A stretch of DNA of 64,000 nucleotides from Carboxylicivirga fragile. GTDB taxonomy: Bacteria > Bacteroidota > Bacteroidia > Bacteroidales > Marinilabiliaceae. A program made the translations under genes and the position numbers. Below, piece by piece: positions 1 through 8,319 of the stretch. The stretch is from assembly GCA_025499625.1 (NCBI GenBank), contig JAFMVD010000007.1:62001-126000 (forward strand). The letters are read 5' to 3'. The notes below the pieces were generated by a model. It did no database searches. It was not told the DNA's origin and saw only the letters and a program-made list of their open reading frames with translations. How positions within the stretch are numbered: the stretch's first letter is position 1; each line of letters opens with the position of its first letter.

Positions 1-60
1 TTCGTTGCTGAAACAGGTTCCGTCGCAGGCGGGATATATGGTGTACGTTTATTGAAATAA
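1..60 (+). CDS. 3' end of an unidentified gene (partial)
   Basis: Frame 1 is open from the window edge to a TAA at 58-60 and encodes the last 19 residues of a protein, ending GGIYGVRLLK. The gene runs in the same direction as the GH97 gene 48 bases downstream, so it is probably the preceding gene of the same operon. The fragment is too short for a family call. The Gly-rich beta-strand-like tail would suit the C-terminal beta domain of a secreted glycosidase, but that is a guess. Confidence 0.5.
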   Translation, partial: FVAETGSVAGGIYGVRLLK

Positions 61-108
61 ATAGACATCAATTCAATAATAATATTCTACCAATATAAAT
101 ATACCAGA

Positions 109-2049
109 ATGAATACATTTAAACTTGCAACACTGTTGCTTCTTATAGTTCTTATTTCAGCAACGAGTTGTATTGACAAACACAATTCGATAAAAAGCCC
201 TGATAACAATATTGATGTAACTATATTTACAGGAGAAACAAACAAGTTGTGCTATAGCATTTCCTATCACAATAAGGATATATTATTATCTTCAGAACTT
301 GGAATGCTCCGCAGCGATGGTGATTTTTACAATAATCTGAAGTTTAAAACGCTTTCTCCGATCAATCTAAAATCTGAAGATTACCAACTGAACAACGGTA
401 AACAGAAAAATATCAATTACACATATAATGAAGCAACTGTAGAAACTATAAATGCAGACGGCGTCCCAATGTATATTACATTCAGGGTGTCGAACGACGG
501 CGTGGCATTCAGATACCTGTTCAAAGGCGAAAGTGATCAAAGGGTGAAAATTATAGAAGAAAAAACCACTTATCACTTCCCTGATAACACCAATGGATTT
601 TTACAACCTGTTGCCAAAGCTAAAAGCGGCTGGTGCGAAACAAATCCATCCTACGAAGAATTTTACAATATCAATATAAAGGCAGGAACTACTTCTCCAA
701 CAAAGTCTGGATGGGTTTACCCCGCATTATTTCAAAACAACAATAACTGGATTGCTATTACCGAAGCTAGTTTAGGAAGAGATTATTGTGCCACCCGACT
801 TGTGGTACAAGATTCAACAACCTCTACTTATCAGGTTTCATTTCCTAACCCCGTAGAGATTATGCCAGGAGGAGAACTATTACCCAATTCTAGCGCCCCA
901 CTAAAATCCCCTTGGCGTCTTCTTAGCATCGGCTCCTTAAAAACAGTTACAGAATCAACTCTTGGAACCGATTTAGCAGAACCTGCCATCGATATAGATG
1001 CCTCATTTGTTAAACCAGGAACTGCTTCATGGAGCTGGATCATCCTGAAGGATGACAACATTATTTATGACGTACAGAAAAACTATATTGACTTTGCTGC
1101 TGATATGAATTGGGAATATTGCCTGATCGATGCAGATTGGGACAGGAAAATTGGTTATGACAAAATACAGAAACTGGTCAACTATGCTAATTATAAAAAC
1201 ATAGGCATACTGCTTTGGTACAACTCAAGTGGAGACTGGAATACGACCACATACAGCCCCAAAAGCCTTCTTTTAACCTCAACACAAAGAGAAAAAGAAT
1301 TTGCCTTATTAAAAGAAATGGGTGTAAAAGGAATTAAAGTTGATTTCTTTGGCGGTGATGGGCAATCGGTTATCGCCTATTACCATGATATCCTTCAGGA
1401 CGCTGCCAAACATGGTTTGATGGTTAACTTCCACGGAGCTACACTTCCCCGCGGATGGCACCGAACTTACCCTAACTTAATGACCGTGGAAGCCGTCAGA
1501 GGTTTCGAGAATGTAACGTTTCGTCAGGAAGAAGCCGATAAACAAGCCGTTCATTGCACCATGCAACCTTTTACCCGCAATCTGTTCGATCCAATGGATT
1601 ATACGCCTGTTAATTTAACCGGGGTTCCTAATATTGAAAGAAGAACATCGCCTGCCTTTGAATTGGCACTCCCCATCCTTTTCCAGTCGGGCATTCAACA
1701 TTTAGCCGAAACACCTGAAGGAATGAGCAAGGTACCTGATTTTGCTATAGATTTTCTGGCGGATTGTCCGACTACCTGGGATGAGACCAAGTTGATTGAA
1801 GGATTTCCGGGACAATACGTGGTGATGGCACGGCGAGCAGGAGACAAATGGTACATTGGTGGTATTAATGCAGATAAAGAAGTGAAAGATATTCAATTAG
1901 ACTTATCTTTCATTGGAAGTAACAACATCAATCTAATTACTGATAACCATAAAGATAAGCTACTTAACTTAAGCACAATATCACTTAGCGATAATTCAAC
2001 CATTGATATATCCCTAAAACATAACGAAGGATTTGTTATTTACCAGTAA
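109..2049 (+). CDS. GH97 glycosidase, retaining alpha-galactosidase type, lipoprotein
   Basis: 646-residue GH97 enzyme, the usual length for the family. The N-terminus is a lipoprotein signal (hydrophobic stretch, then SATSC with Cys21), so the protein is probably membrane-anchored in the periplasm or outer membrane. An N-terminal beta-sandwich (about 25-300) precedes the (beta/alpha)8 barrel, which carries GIKVDFF (Asp412) and TVEAVRG (Glu461). Characterised retaining GH97 alpha-galactosidases have an Asp nucleophile at the first site; the inverting SusB-type glucosidases lack it. The likely activity is therefore removal of alpha-D-galactose side groups, by analogy. It heads a + strand group with two GH43 genes and a GPH symporter. 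A second GH97 lies at 34633-36558. Substrate assignment is inference; family membership is firm. Confidence 0.88.
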   Translation: MNTFKLATLLLLIVLISATSCIDKHNSIKSPDNNIDVTIFTGETNKLCYSISYHNKDILLSSELGMLRSDGDFYNNLKFKTLSPINLKSEDYQLNNGKQKNINYTYNEATVETINADGVPMYITFRVSNDGVAFRYLFKGESDQRVKIIEEKTTYHFPDNTNGFLQPVAKAKSGWCETNPSYEEFYNINIKAGTTSPTKSGWVYPALFQNNNNWIAITEASLGRDYCATRLVVQDSTTSTYQVSFPNPVEIMPGGELLPNSSAPLKSPWRLLSIGSLKTVTESTLGTDLAEPAIDIDASFVKPGTASWSWIILKDDNIIYDVQKNYIDFAADMNWEYCLIDADWDRKIGYDKIQKLVNYANYKNIGILLWYNSSGDWNTTTYSPKSLLLTSTQREKEFALLKEMGVKGIKVDFFGGDGQSVIAYYHDILQDAAKHGLMVNFHGATLPRGWHRTYPNLMTVEAVRGFENVTFRQEEADKQAVHCTMQPFTRNLFDPMDYTPVNLTGVPNIERRTSPAFELALPILFQSGIQHLAETPEGMSKVPDFAIDFLADCPTTWDETKLIEGFPGQYVVMARRAGDKWYIGGINADKEVKDIQLDLSFIGSNNINLITDNHKDKLLNLSTISLSDNSTIDISLKHNEGFVIYQ

Positions 2050-2066
2050 AAAAAGATGACACAACC

Positions 2067-2095
2067 ATTGGATTAATTTTTCTGAGATATCCAAT
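2067..2095 (+). other. intercistronic inverted repeat
   Basis: ATTGGAT (2067-2073) pairs with ATCCAAT (2089-2095) across a 15-base loop, and pairing resumes beyond one mismatch on each side. It lies 17 bases after the GH97 stop and about 100 bases before the next start, with no long U tract. It could be a weak terminator or an mRNA processing or stabilising hairpin. Confidence 0.3.
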
Positions 2096-2191
2096 TGTTA
2101 ACCTATTATCCTTAATAATCCTCTCAAACCACAACTAATTCGGCCATATTGCCAACCTTAAAAAGGATTATAAAATACTAACAATAGCACC

Positions 2192-3250
2192 ATGGTAAGT
2201 AAATTAAAAAAAGAAACGAACAAGGTTTCTCGTATCATTATATCGGCCATCATTTGTCTGAGTATTTTTGCATGCGATCATAAAAACGCAAAGCACGATA
2301 CAAAAAAATCTTTAAGCACAACTTTAAATACTAAAGTAGGTAACCCAATAATTACAGAAAAATACACTGCAGATCCGGCAGCAATTGCCTACAACGACAC
2401 GGTATATCTTTATGCCGGACACGACGAATGCCCTGCAGGCCAACATTACTACCTGATGAATGAGTGGTTAATCTACTCATCAACCGACATGGTGAACTGG
2501 ATCGAAAGAAGTGCACTTCCGGTAGGTACATTTAAATGGGCAAAAGGCGATGCATGGGCCGCTCATGTGATTGAAAAGAACAACAAATTTTATTGGTTCG
2601 TAACGCTTACTCATGCCACCATTCATGGTAAAGCCATTGGTGTTGCTGTGGCCGATCATCCGCTTGGACCATGGAAAGATGCTTTAGGCAAGGCTTTAAT
2701 CACCAATAACATGACGGAAGCTCCATTCCAGATTAATGCCGGAAATGGCCAAATGAGAGATATGGATTGGGATGATATTGATCCTGCTATTTTTACTGAT
2801 GACGATGGGCAATCCTATATCTTTTGGGGAAACACCAACTGCTACTATGCCAGGTTAAAAAACAATATGACAGAACTTGAAGGCTCAATTCATAAAATTG
2901 AGCTTCCTAAATTCACCGAAGCGCCCTGGGTACACAAAAAAGGCGATTGGTATTACTTGAGTTACGCCTACGGCTTTCCTGAAAAAACTGCTTATGCGAT
3001 GAGCAAAAGCATTAAAGGCCCATGGGTATTTAAAAATATTCTAAATGAACTGGCCGGAAACAGCAATACCAATCATCAGGCTATTCTGGAGTTTAAAGGG
3101 AAAGATTACTTTATCTACCACAATGGTGGTCTGCCATTTGACGGGGCTAGTTTTAGAAGATCAGTTTGCATTGATTATTTGTATTATAATACTGACGGCA
3201 CTTTAAAAAGAGTGGTAATGACCACCGAGGGAGTTGAACCGGTAAATTAA
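2192..3250 (+). CDS. GH43 lipoprotein, xylosidase/arabinofuranosidase family
   Basis: 352-residue single-domain GH43 five-bladed propeller. A lipoprotein signal is present (hydrophobic 13-26, then IFAC with Cys28), so it acts in the periplasm or at the outer membrane. The three catalytic acids of the family are visible: Asp61 in YTADPA (base), Asp197 in DDIDPA (pKa modulator) and Glu243 in FTEAPW (acid). There is no accessory domain. The enzyme should release xylose or arabinofuranose from oligosaccharides; the sequence alone does not settle which. It is downstream of GH97 and upstream of the symporter on the same strand. The first ATG is used because the basic N-region before the hydrophobic core starts there. 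Confidence 0.85.
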   Translation: MVSKLKKETNKVSRIIISAIICLSIFACDHKNAKHDTKKSLSTTLNTKVGNPIITEKYTADPAAIAYNDTVYLYAGHDECPAGQHYYLMNEWLIYSSTDMVNWIERSALPVGTFKWAKGDAWAAHVIEKNNKFYWFVTLTHATIHGKAIGVAVADHPLGPWKDALGKALITNNMTEAPFQINAGNGQMRDMDWDDIDPAIFTDDDGQSYIFWGNTNCYYARLKNNMTELEGSIHKIELPKFTEAPWVHKKGDWYYLSYAYGFPEKTAYAMSKSIKGPWVFKNILNELAGNSNTNHQAILEFKGKDYFIYHNGGLPFDGASFRRSVCIDYLYYNTDGTLKRVVMTTEGVEPVN

Positions 3251-3309
3251 TATTAGTGTATAATTTGCAAGCTGTTAAAACAACTTAACATATTGCTCAA
3301 TAAAGAAAT

Positions 3310-4653
3310 ATGAAACAACAAAAACTAAGTATACTCGAAAAAATTGGTTACGGGTCTGGAGATGCGGCAGTCAATGTAGTCATCTCATCTATGTTTCTTA
3401 TAATAACCTATTTCTACACTGATATCTTTGGGCTCAAGCCTAAAGATGTTGCCCTTATGTTTTTACTGGTAAGACTAATAGATGCAGTTAGCGACCCACT
3501 AATGGGCATTATTACAGACAAATATAAATCTAAGAAATTCGGTCGCTTCCGCCCCTATTTTTTGTATTTATCGATTCCATTTGGCATTTCCGTTTTTCTC
3601 ACGTTTACAACACCAGAATTTGACTACGCCGGTAAACTCATTTACGCCTATCTTACCTATATTTTTGTGACTTTAATGTTTACTTCTGTTACCATTCCTT
3701 ACATTTCGTTTATTGGTGTTTTAACTAACGATCCTAAAGAGCGTTTATCAGCCAGCGGATATCGTCTTTTCTTTGCAAAAGTAGCTGCTTTCGGAGTATC
3801 AATATTAGTTCCAATAATGGCCAAGCAATTTGGAGCAGGGGATATGGCTCGGGGCTATCAAATAGCAATGGGTATTATGGCTTTAAGCGGTACCCTTTTG
3901 TTCTTATTTAGCTTTTTCACTACTAATGAGCGGGTGGAGCATGTGGTTGAAAAAACACCTTATCTCGAGCAAGTAAAATACTTATTTAATAACAGTCAAT
4001 GGGTGTTGCTATTAGGCTCTTGTTTGTCAGGTACGGTAGGTTATGTTATTCGGGCGTCAGTTGCCATTTTCTATGCCAAATATTACCTGGGTGGTGATGA
4101 AGTAGTTCAGTCTACTTTTATGGGCACAGGTGTAGCTGCAGCCATATTGGCCATGCCAGCTTCTACACTTATTACAAAACGGTTTTGCAAAGTAAAACTC
4201 TTTTGGATATCGCAATTCATAGTTGGGGTGATAAGCGTATTGATGTTTTTAATTGTGAAGCCTCAACCCGAAAGCATGTTGATTGCTTATGTAATGTACT
4301 TTATCCTTTCATTTATTGTTGATTTACATGCACCGGTATTCTGGACGGCCATTGCCGAAGCTGTCGATCACGGACAGGCACAAACAGGGGTTCGCGTTTC
4401 AGGACTGGCATTTGGCGGTATTTCATTCGCTCAAAAAGCAGGAATGGGTATTGCTGGAGCAGTGGTTGGATTATTACTTGATGCTTTTGGTTATATACCA
4501 GACACCATACAGTCAGAAACGACCCTACTTGGATTGGCATTAATGCTGACCTTGATCCCTGGAACCTTCCATATTATTAATGGCATGCTGATTTATCGCT
4601 ATAAAATTACCGATAAGTATTACGAAACTATAAAAGCAAAAATTCATATTTAA
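3310..4653 (+). CDS. GPH-family sugar:cation symporter
   Basis: 447-residue inner-membrane protein with about 12 hydrophobic segments, of the glycoside-pentoside-hexuronide (MelB/XynP-like) branch of the MFS. It opens with LSILEKIGYGSGD, typical of the family. Helix II keeps both acidic residues (Asp58 and Asp62 in IDAVSDP) that match the MelB cation-binding pair, and the GRFRPY cytoplasmic-loop motif follows. It probably imports xylosides, arabinosides or uronides from the periplasm. Its stop is one base before the ATG of a cytoplasmic GH43, which suggests translational coupling and that the imported substrate is hydrolysed inside the cell. Confidence 0.87.
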   Translation: MKQQKLSILEKIGYGSGDAAVNVVISSMFLIITYFYTDIFGLKPKDVALMFLLVRLIDAVSDPLMGIITDKYKSKKFGRFRPYFLYLSIPFGISVFLTFTTPEFDYAGKLIYAYLTYIFVTLMFTSVTIPYISFIGVLTNDPKERLSASGYRLFFAKVAAFGVSILVPIMAKQFGAGDMARGYQIAMGIMALSGTLLFLFSFFTTNERVEHVVEKTPYLEQVKYLFNNSQWVLLLGSCLSGTVGYVIRASVAIFYAKYYLGGDEVVQSTFMGTGVAAAILAMPASTLITKRFCKVKLFWISQFIVGVISVLMFLIVKPQPESMLIAYVMYFILSFIVDLHAPVFWTAIAEAVDHGQAQTGVRVSGLAFGGISFAQKAGMGIAGAVVGLLLDAFGYIPDTIQSETTLLGLALMLTLIPGTFHIINGMLIYRYKITDKYYETIKAKIHI

Positions 4654-4654
4654 G

Positions 4655-5653
4655 ATGGCAACAGAAACAAATAAACCGTTGGTTGAGCAGAGAGCTGATC
4701 CATTTGTGTACAAGCATACTGATGGTTATTATTATTTTACTGGTTCAGTTCCAACATATGATCGCATAGAGCTTCGAAAAGCAAAGATGTTAGATGAGTT
4801 GAAGAATGCTGAAACATTTGATGTGTGGTTTAAGCACGAAACAGGCCCCATGAGTCGTCATATCTGGGCTCCGGAAATTCATTATCTGGATGGTAAATGG
4901 TATGTGTACTTTGCTGCCAGCGAGGAAGAAGATATTTGGGCATTACGACCATATGTTTTGGAATGCAAAGGTCAGGATCCACTCAATGACGAATGGATTG
5001 AATTAGGTATGATGCAGGCTGCTGATGGCGATGAGAAATCATTCATCGATTTCTCGTTGGATGCTACCATCTTCGAAAACAAGGGTAAGCGATACTTTTG
5101 CTGGGCTGAGAAAACAGGTGGCCAGTTTGCTGCTTCTAATTTATACTTAGCTGAGATGGAATCGCCCATTAAGCTAAAAACCGTGCAGTTCATGCTGACA
5201 ACTCCTGATTACGATTGGGAACGAGTTGATTTCTGGGTCAACGAAGGACCGGCAGTTATCAAAAACAAGGGTAAAATATTTATTACATTTTCGGCAAGTG
5301 CCACTGGAGCTTGTTATTGCATTGGTCTGATGGAAGCAAATGAAAATTCTGATTTATTAGATCGGAATTCATGGAAAAAATCAAGATATCCTGTTTTGGG
5401 AACCAGTTATGAAAAACACATTTATGGCCCGGGCCACAACTGCTTTACTGTCGCCGAAGATGACAAAACACCATTGTGCATCTATCATGCCAGAGACTAT
5501 GAAAAAGCGGTTGGTGACCCCACCGTTGTTCCACAAAACGATACCAGACCACTGAATGAAATTATAGCAGATCCGCTATATGATCCTAATCGTCATGCCA
5601 GAGTTTTGCAAGTAAAATTTGATACAAATGGCAAACCCATCTTTACATTATAA
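4655..5653 (+). CDS. cytoplasmic GH43, probable alpha-L-arabinofuranosidase
   Basis: 332-residue GH43 with no signal peptide, so it is expected in the cytoplasm. Catalytic acids are visible: Asp15 in RADPF, Asp136 in SLDATIF and Glu197 in NEGPA. The sequence pattern (RADPF, then HIWAPEIHY) resembles the GH43 group that holds exo-arabinofuranosidases, so arabinose release is the best guess. The subfamily is not certain. The start ATG directly follows the TAA of the upstream GPH symporter with one base between them. The pairing points to intracellular hydrolysis of an imported short arabinoside or xyloside. Confidence 0.83.
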   Translation: MATETNKPLVEQRADPFVYKHTDGYYYFTGSVPTYDRIELRKAKMLDELKNAETFDVWFKHETGPMSRHIWAPEIHYLDGKWYVYFAASEEEDIWALRPYVLECKGQDPLNDEWIELGMMQAADGDEKSFIDFSLDATIFENKGKRYFCWAEKTGGQFAASNLYLAEMESPIKLKTVQFMLTTPDYDWERVDFWVNEGPAVIKNKGKIFITFSASATGACYCIGLMEANENSDLLDRNSWKKSRYPVLGTSYEKHIYGPGHNCFTVAEDDKTPLCIYHARDYEKAVGDPTVVPQNDTRPLNEIIADPLYDPNRHARVLQVKFDTNGKPIFTL

Positions 5654-5703
5654 TCAATCACATAATTAAGTATGAACCATACTGATAGCAATATATTAAT
5701 CGC

Positions 5704-5928
5704 TGATTTTGGTTATTCTTAGTAACTGTACTTTTCCATTCAATGATGTGGCCTGTAATTTACAGTTTAGCTCTTGAATAATTAGGACCGCATACAAAAG
5801 TGGCTTCCAGAATTATTGCGACATCAGTTATTGGAGCTGCAATTTTAACTCCAATAATGGGCGCAGTTCATACTATTACCTGAACAGTAATTGCTGCTGT
5901 GTCTTTTCTTTTTATCTATTTTGAATGA
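5704..5928 (+). pseudogene. decayed C-terminus of a FucP-like sugar permease
   Basis: One reading frame (phase of 5725) gives a recognisable C-terminal stretch of an MFS sugar:H+ symporter of the FucP/GGP type. It reads FWLFLVTVLFHSMMWP, VIYSLALE, stop, LGPHTKVASRIIA, TSVIGAAILTPIMGAV, HTIT, stop, TVIAAVSFLFIYFE. Stops interrupt it at 5704, 5782 and 5881. The N-terminal two-thirds of the gene are missing. The LG-x-x-TK-x-AS and hydrophobic GAAI-x-P-x-MG patterns are typical of the last helices of FucP relatives. It has no intact start, so it is a relic, lying in the convergent gap between the GH43 gene and uxuA. Confidence 0.62.
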
Positions 5929-5944
5929 AAAGATAGTGTAATTT

Positions 5945-7147
5945 TTAAATATTGTTTTCTAATCCATGCATGAGACCATCTAATTCTGCCAGCCCTTTAA
6001 GTCGACCTATTAATGGATAGCCAGGATTGTAATTATTATTGTAGTCACTCAGCATTTTTATGCCATGATCGGGGCGTACAGGCATATTAAAATCTTTGCG
6101 GCCTTCCGTTTGTCTTCTTTTCTGCTCTTTAAGAAGAGCTTTTACCAATTTAACCATATTCTGACTTCCGAATAAATGCCCCGATTCATAGAAGCTGCCA
6201 TCCTCAAGAAGGTGTGTGTTACGTAGGTGTACAAAGTGTATTCGTTCGGCTGTTTTATTAATAATATCCAATAAATCATTTTCCTTTCGGGCCGATAAAG
6301 AACCAGCACAGAACGTAATCCCGTTATTTGGAGATGAATTGGCTTTTAACAACCATTCATAATCCTCCAGCTGCCCAATAATACGTGGTAATCCCAATAC
6401 TGGAAATGGAGGGTCATCCGGATGAATGGCTAATCGAACACCAGCTTCTTCAGCAACAGGAATAACATCATCGAGGAATGCTTTCAGGTTTTCGCGTATT
6501 TTTGCCTTGTCGTAACCGTTATAACGGTCAATAAACTCAAGGAACAGAGCTTTATAATCAGGAATGCTACCGTTTATAACACCATCAATAAAGCCTTGTG
6601 TTACCACAATAATATTGTGAGCCAGTTTTTCAGCTTCTTCCTCGCTCATTGAGTTAAAAACAACTTTCGCTTTTTCAACAATTTCAGCCGGATAGTCTTC
6701 TACTGCATTTGGTCGTTTTAAAATGTACACATCAAATGCAACAAAGGTTGGAAAATCGAAATACATCGATTCACCACCATTTTCCAGCTTATAGTGCAGA
6801 TCTGTTCGGGCCCAGTCGAGCACAGGCATAAAGTTGTAACAAATGGTGTCAACACCACATGCCCCAAGGTTACGTACCGATTGTTGGTAGTTCTTAATTA
6901 AGCGTTCACGATCATCGGCACAAATTTTAATGCCTTCACTAACCGGTAGGCTTTCTACCACACTCCATCGCATGCCATGTTCCTCTATGGCATTCTTTAC
7001 TTTCATAATCTCTTCCACCGACCACACTTCACCATTGGGTATGTGGTGCAAGGCCGTTATCACTCCTTCAACACCCATTTGTCTGAGCATATCAAGAGTA
7101 ATGTTATCTTTCTCGCCAAACCAGCGCCATGTTTTTTCTAATGCCAT
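5945..7147 (-). CDS. uxuA: mannonate dehydratase UxuA
   Basis: 400-residue protein matching UxuA (EC 4.2.1.8) over its full length. It starts MALEKTWRWFG and contains the TALHHIP segment, CYNFMPVLDWARTDL and LAIHPDDPP, the metal-site region, all hallmarks of the family. It dehydrates D-mannonate to 2-keto-3-deoxy-D-gluconate in the cytoplasm. It lies 17 bases downstream of an SDR oxidoreductase in the same operon. Together they turn fructuronate into KDG, the fate of glucuronate released from xylan by the GH115 enzyme encoded in this window. UxaC, KDG kinase and KDPG aldolase are not in the window. Confidence 0.95.
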   Translation of the reverse strand: MALEKTWRWFGEKDNITLDMLRQMGVEGVITALHHIPNGEVWSVEEIMKVKNAIEEHGMRWSVVESLPVSEGIKICADDRERLIKNYQQSVRNLGACGVDTICYNFMPVLDWARTDLHYKLENGGESMYFDFPTFVAFDVYILKRPNAVEDYPAEIVEKAKVVFNSMSEEEAEKLAHNIIVVTQGFIDGVINGSIPDYKALFLEFIDRYNGYDKAKIRENLKAFLDDVIPVAEEAGVRLAIHPDDPPFPVLGLPRIIGQLEDYEWLLKANSSPNNGITFCAGSLSARKENDLLDIINKTAERIHFVHLRNTHLLEDGSFYESGHLFGSQNMVKLVKALLKEQKRRQTEGRKDFNMPVRPDHGIKMLSDYNNNYNPGYPLIGRLKGLAELDGLMHGLENNI

Positions 7148-7164
7148 ATTGTTTAATTAAGCTA

Positions 7165-7971
7165 TTATACGCCGCTAAATGAGCTAAAACCACCATCAAC
7201 TGGTAAAATAACACCTGTGATAAAAGAAGCAGCATCTGAGCAAAGAAATTGAACTGCACCGTTTAATTCCTTAATATCACCAAATCGTTTCATTGGAGTC
7301 CTTGCCAATACTTTTTTACTACGTTCTGTGTAGGAACCATCTTCATTGATTAATACTTTTCGGTTTTGGTCACCGATAAAGAAACCCGGAGCAATGGCGT
7401 TTACGCGGACTTTTTCACCAAATTTGGTAGCCATTTCCATGGCCATCCATTGGGTAAAGATATTGATGGCTGTTTTAGCGGTTGAATAGCCTAGAACACG
7501 GGTGATAGCAGAATAGGTTGCCATTGATGAAATGGTAATAATACTTCCTTCGCCTTGTTTGGCCATTATTTCACCAAATACCAACGATGGGTATACGGTA
7601 CCGTTCATATTCAAATCGTTGACTTTATTAAAATCTTCGATTTTCATATCAAATACCGTTTGCTCTTCAGTAAGCGTTGCACCAGGCAAGTTGCCACCTG
7701 CTGCATTTACAAGGATGTCAACGCGTCCCCATTTATCAATGATTTTCTGGCTTGTCTTTTTTAAATCCTCAGTATCTAACACACTTGACACAATACCAAT
7801 GGCATCACCGCCTTTAGCGGTTAACTCTTTAACGCGATTATTTACGTTTTCTTCACGAATGTCGAGGATAGCTACCTTTACGCCCGCTTCAATCAGACTA
7901 TTGGCAATACTGCCTCCTAAAACACCTCCGCCACCTGTTACTACGGCTACTTTATCTTTAATTTCAAACAT
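7165..7971 (-). CDS. SDR-family D-mannonate oxidoreductase (fructuronate reductase)
   Basis: 268-residue short-chain dehydrogenase. The Rossmann motif TGGGGVLGG lies at 12-20, NAAGG at 89-93, and the catalytic Tyr162-x-x-x-Lys166 is in GYSTAKTA. The C-terminal RTPMKRFGD and GVILPVDGGF are typical of the YjmF/UxuB-like SDR group that reduces D-fructuronate to D-mannonate. That assignment rests on its position directly before uxuA and on overall similarity. A gluconate 5-dehydrogenase-like activity is the alternative. It is cytoplasmic with no signal peptide, and starts the uxuA operon. Confidence 0.85.
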   Translation of the reverse strand: MFEIKDKVAVVTGGGGVLGGSIANSLIEAGVKVAILDIREENVNNRVKELTAKGGDAIGIVSSVLDTEDLKKTSQKIIDKWGRVDILVNAAGGNLPGATLTEEQTVFDMKIEDFNKVNDLNMNGTVYPSLVFGEIMAKQGEGSIITISSMATYSAITRVLGYSTAKTAINIFTQWMAMEMATKFGEKVRVNAIAPGFFIGDQNRKVLINEDGSYTERSKKVLARTPMKRFGDIKELNGAVQFLCSDAASFITGVILPVDGGFSSFSGV

Positions 7972-8264
7972 GATAATTATTTATATTATATTTTATCTCA
8001 GATTGTTATAGATTAAATTACTCTCATCCGAGAGTTGAGACTTTGAAAATAGCCCAAAAAATCCAGTATTTTTGTTTTGACGAAAAAACACAATTATTGC
8101 AGAAGATAGGGGGTGGGGGATTTTGACTATACCCTGATGTTTAAGCGAATTGCAACAGAAATTATTTTTGTTACACGTATTAAAACCAATACCGTTTATG
8201 ATCTTAAGTTGTAATAAAAAAAGAAGTAAAAAGAAAATAAAAAATTCTTTTTACCCCTTCATTA
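7972..8264. other. gene-free interval upstream of the uronate operon
   Basis: About 290 AT-rich bases between galM and the SDR gene hold the likely promoter region of the SDR-uxuA operon. Two weak elements are visible: CTCTC (8021-8025) facing GAGAG (8030-8034) around four bases, 50 bases from the SDR start, and AAAAAGAA (8228-8235) facing TTCTTTTT (8245-8252). No good TTTG/TAnnTTTG Bacteroidota promoter pair was found, and no open frame of note. Confidence 0.35.
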
Positions 8265-8283
8265 ATTAAAAGACTCTTTTAAT
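8265..8283 (-). terminator. AT-rich palindrome after galM
   Basis: ATTAAAAGA, one base, then TCTTTTAAT form a perfect 9-bp inverted repeat 36 bases beyond the galM stop. Its base composition is weak for a hairpin terminator and the loop is too short for a full stem to form. It could instead be a protein-binding palindrome for the downstream uronate operon. Confidence 0.3.
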
Positions 8284-8319
8284 GAACTCCCTTATCCAAT
8301 CTTCTTTTTTAATATACAT

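Noticed and set aside
7532-8011. 159-codon open frame opposite the SDR gene
   Set aside because: It lies wholly antisense to a well-conserved Rossmann enzyme with intact motifs, and its translation is Ser/Pro/Thr-rich shadow sequence with no family resemblance.
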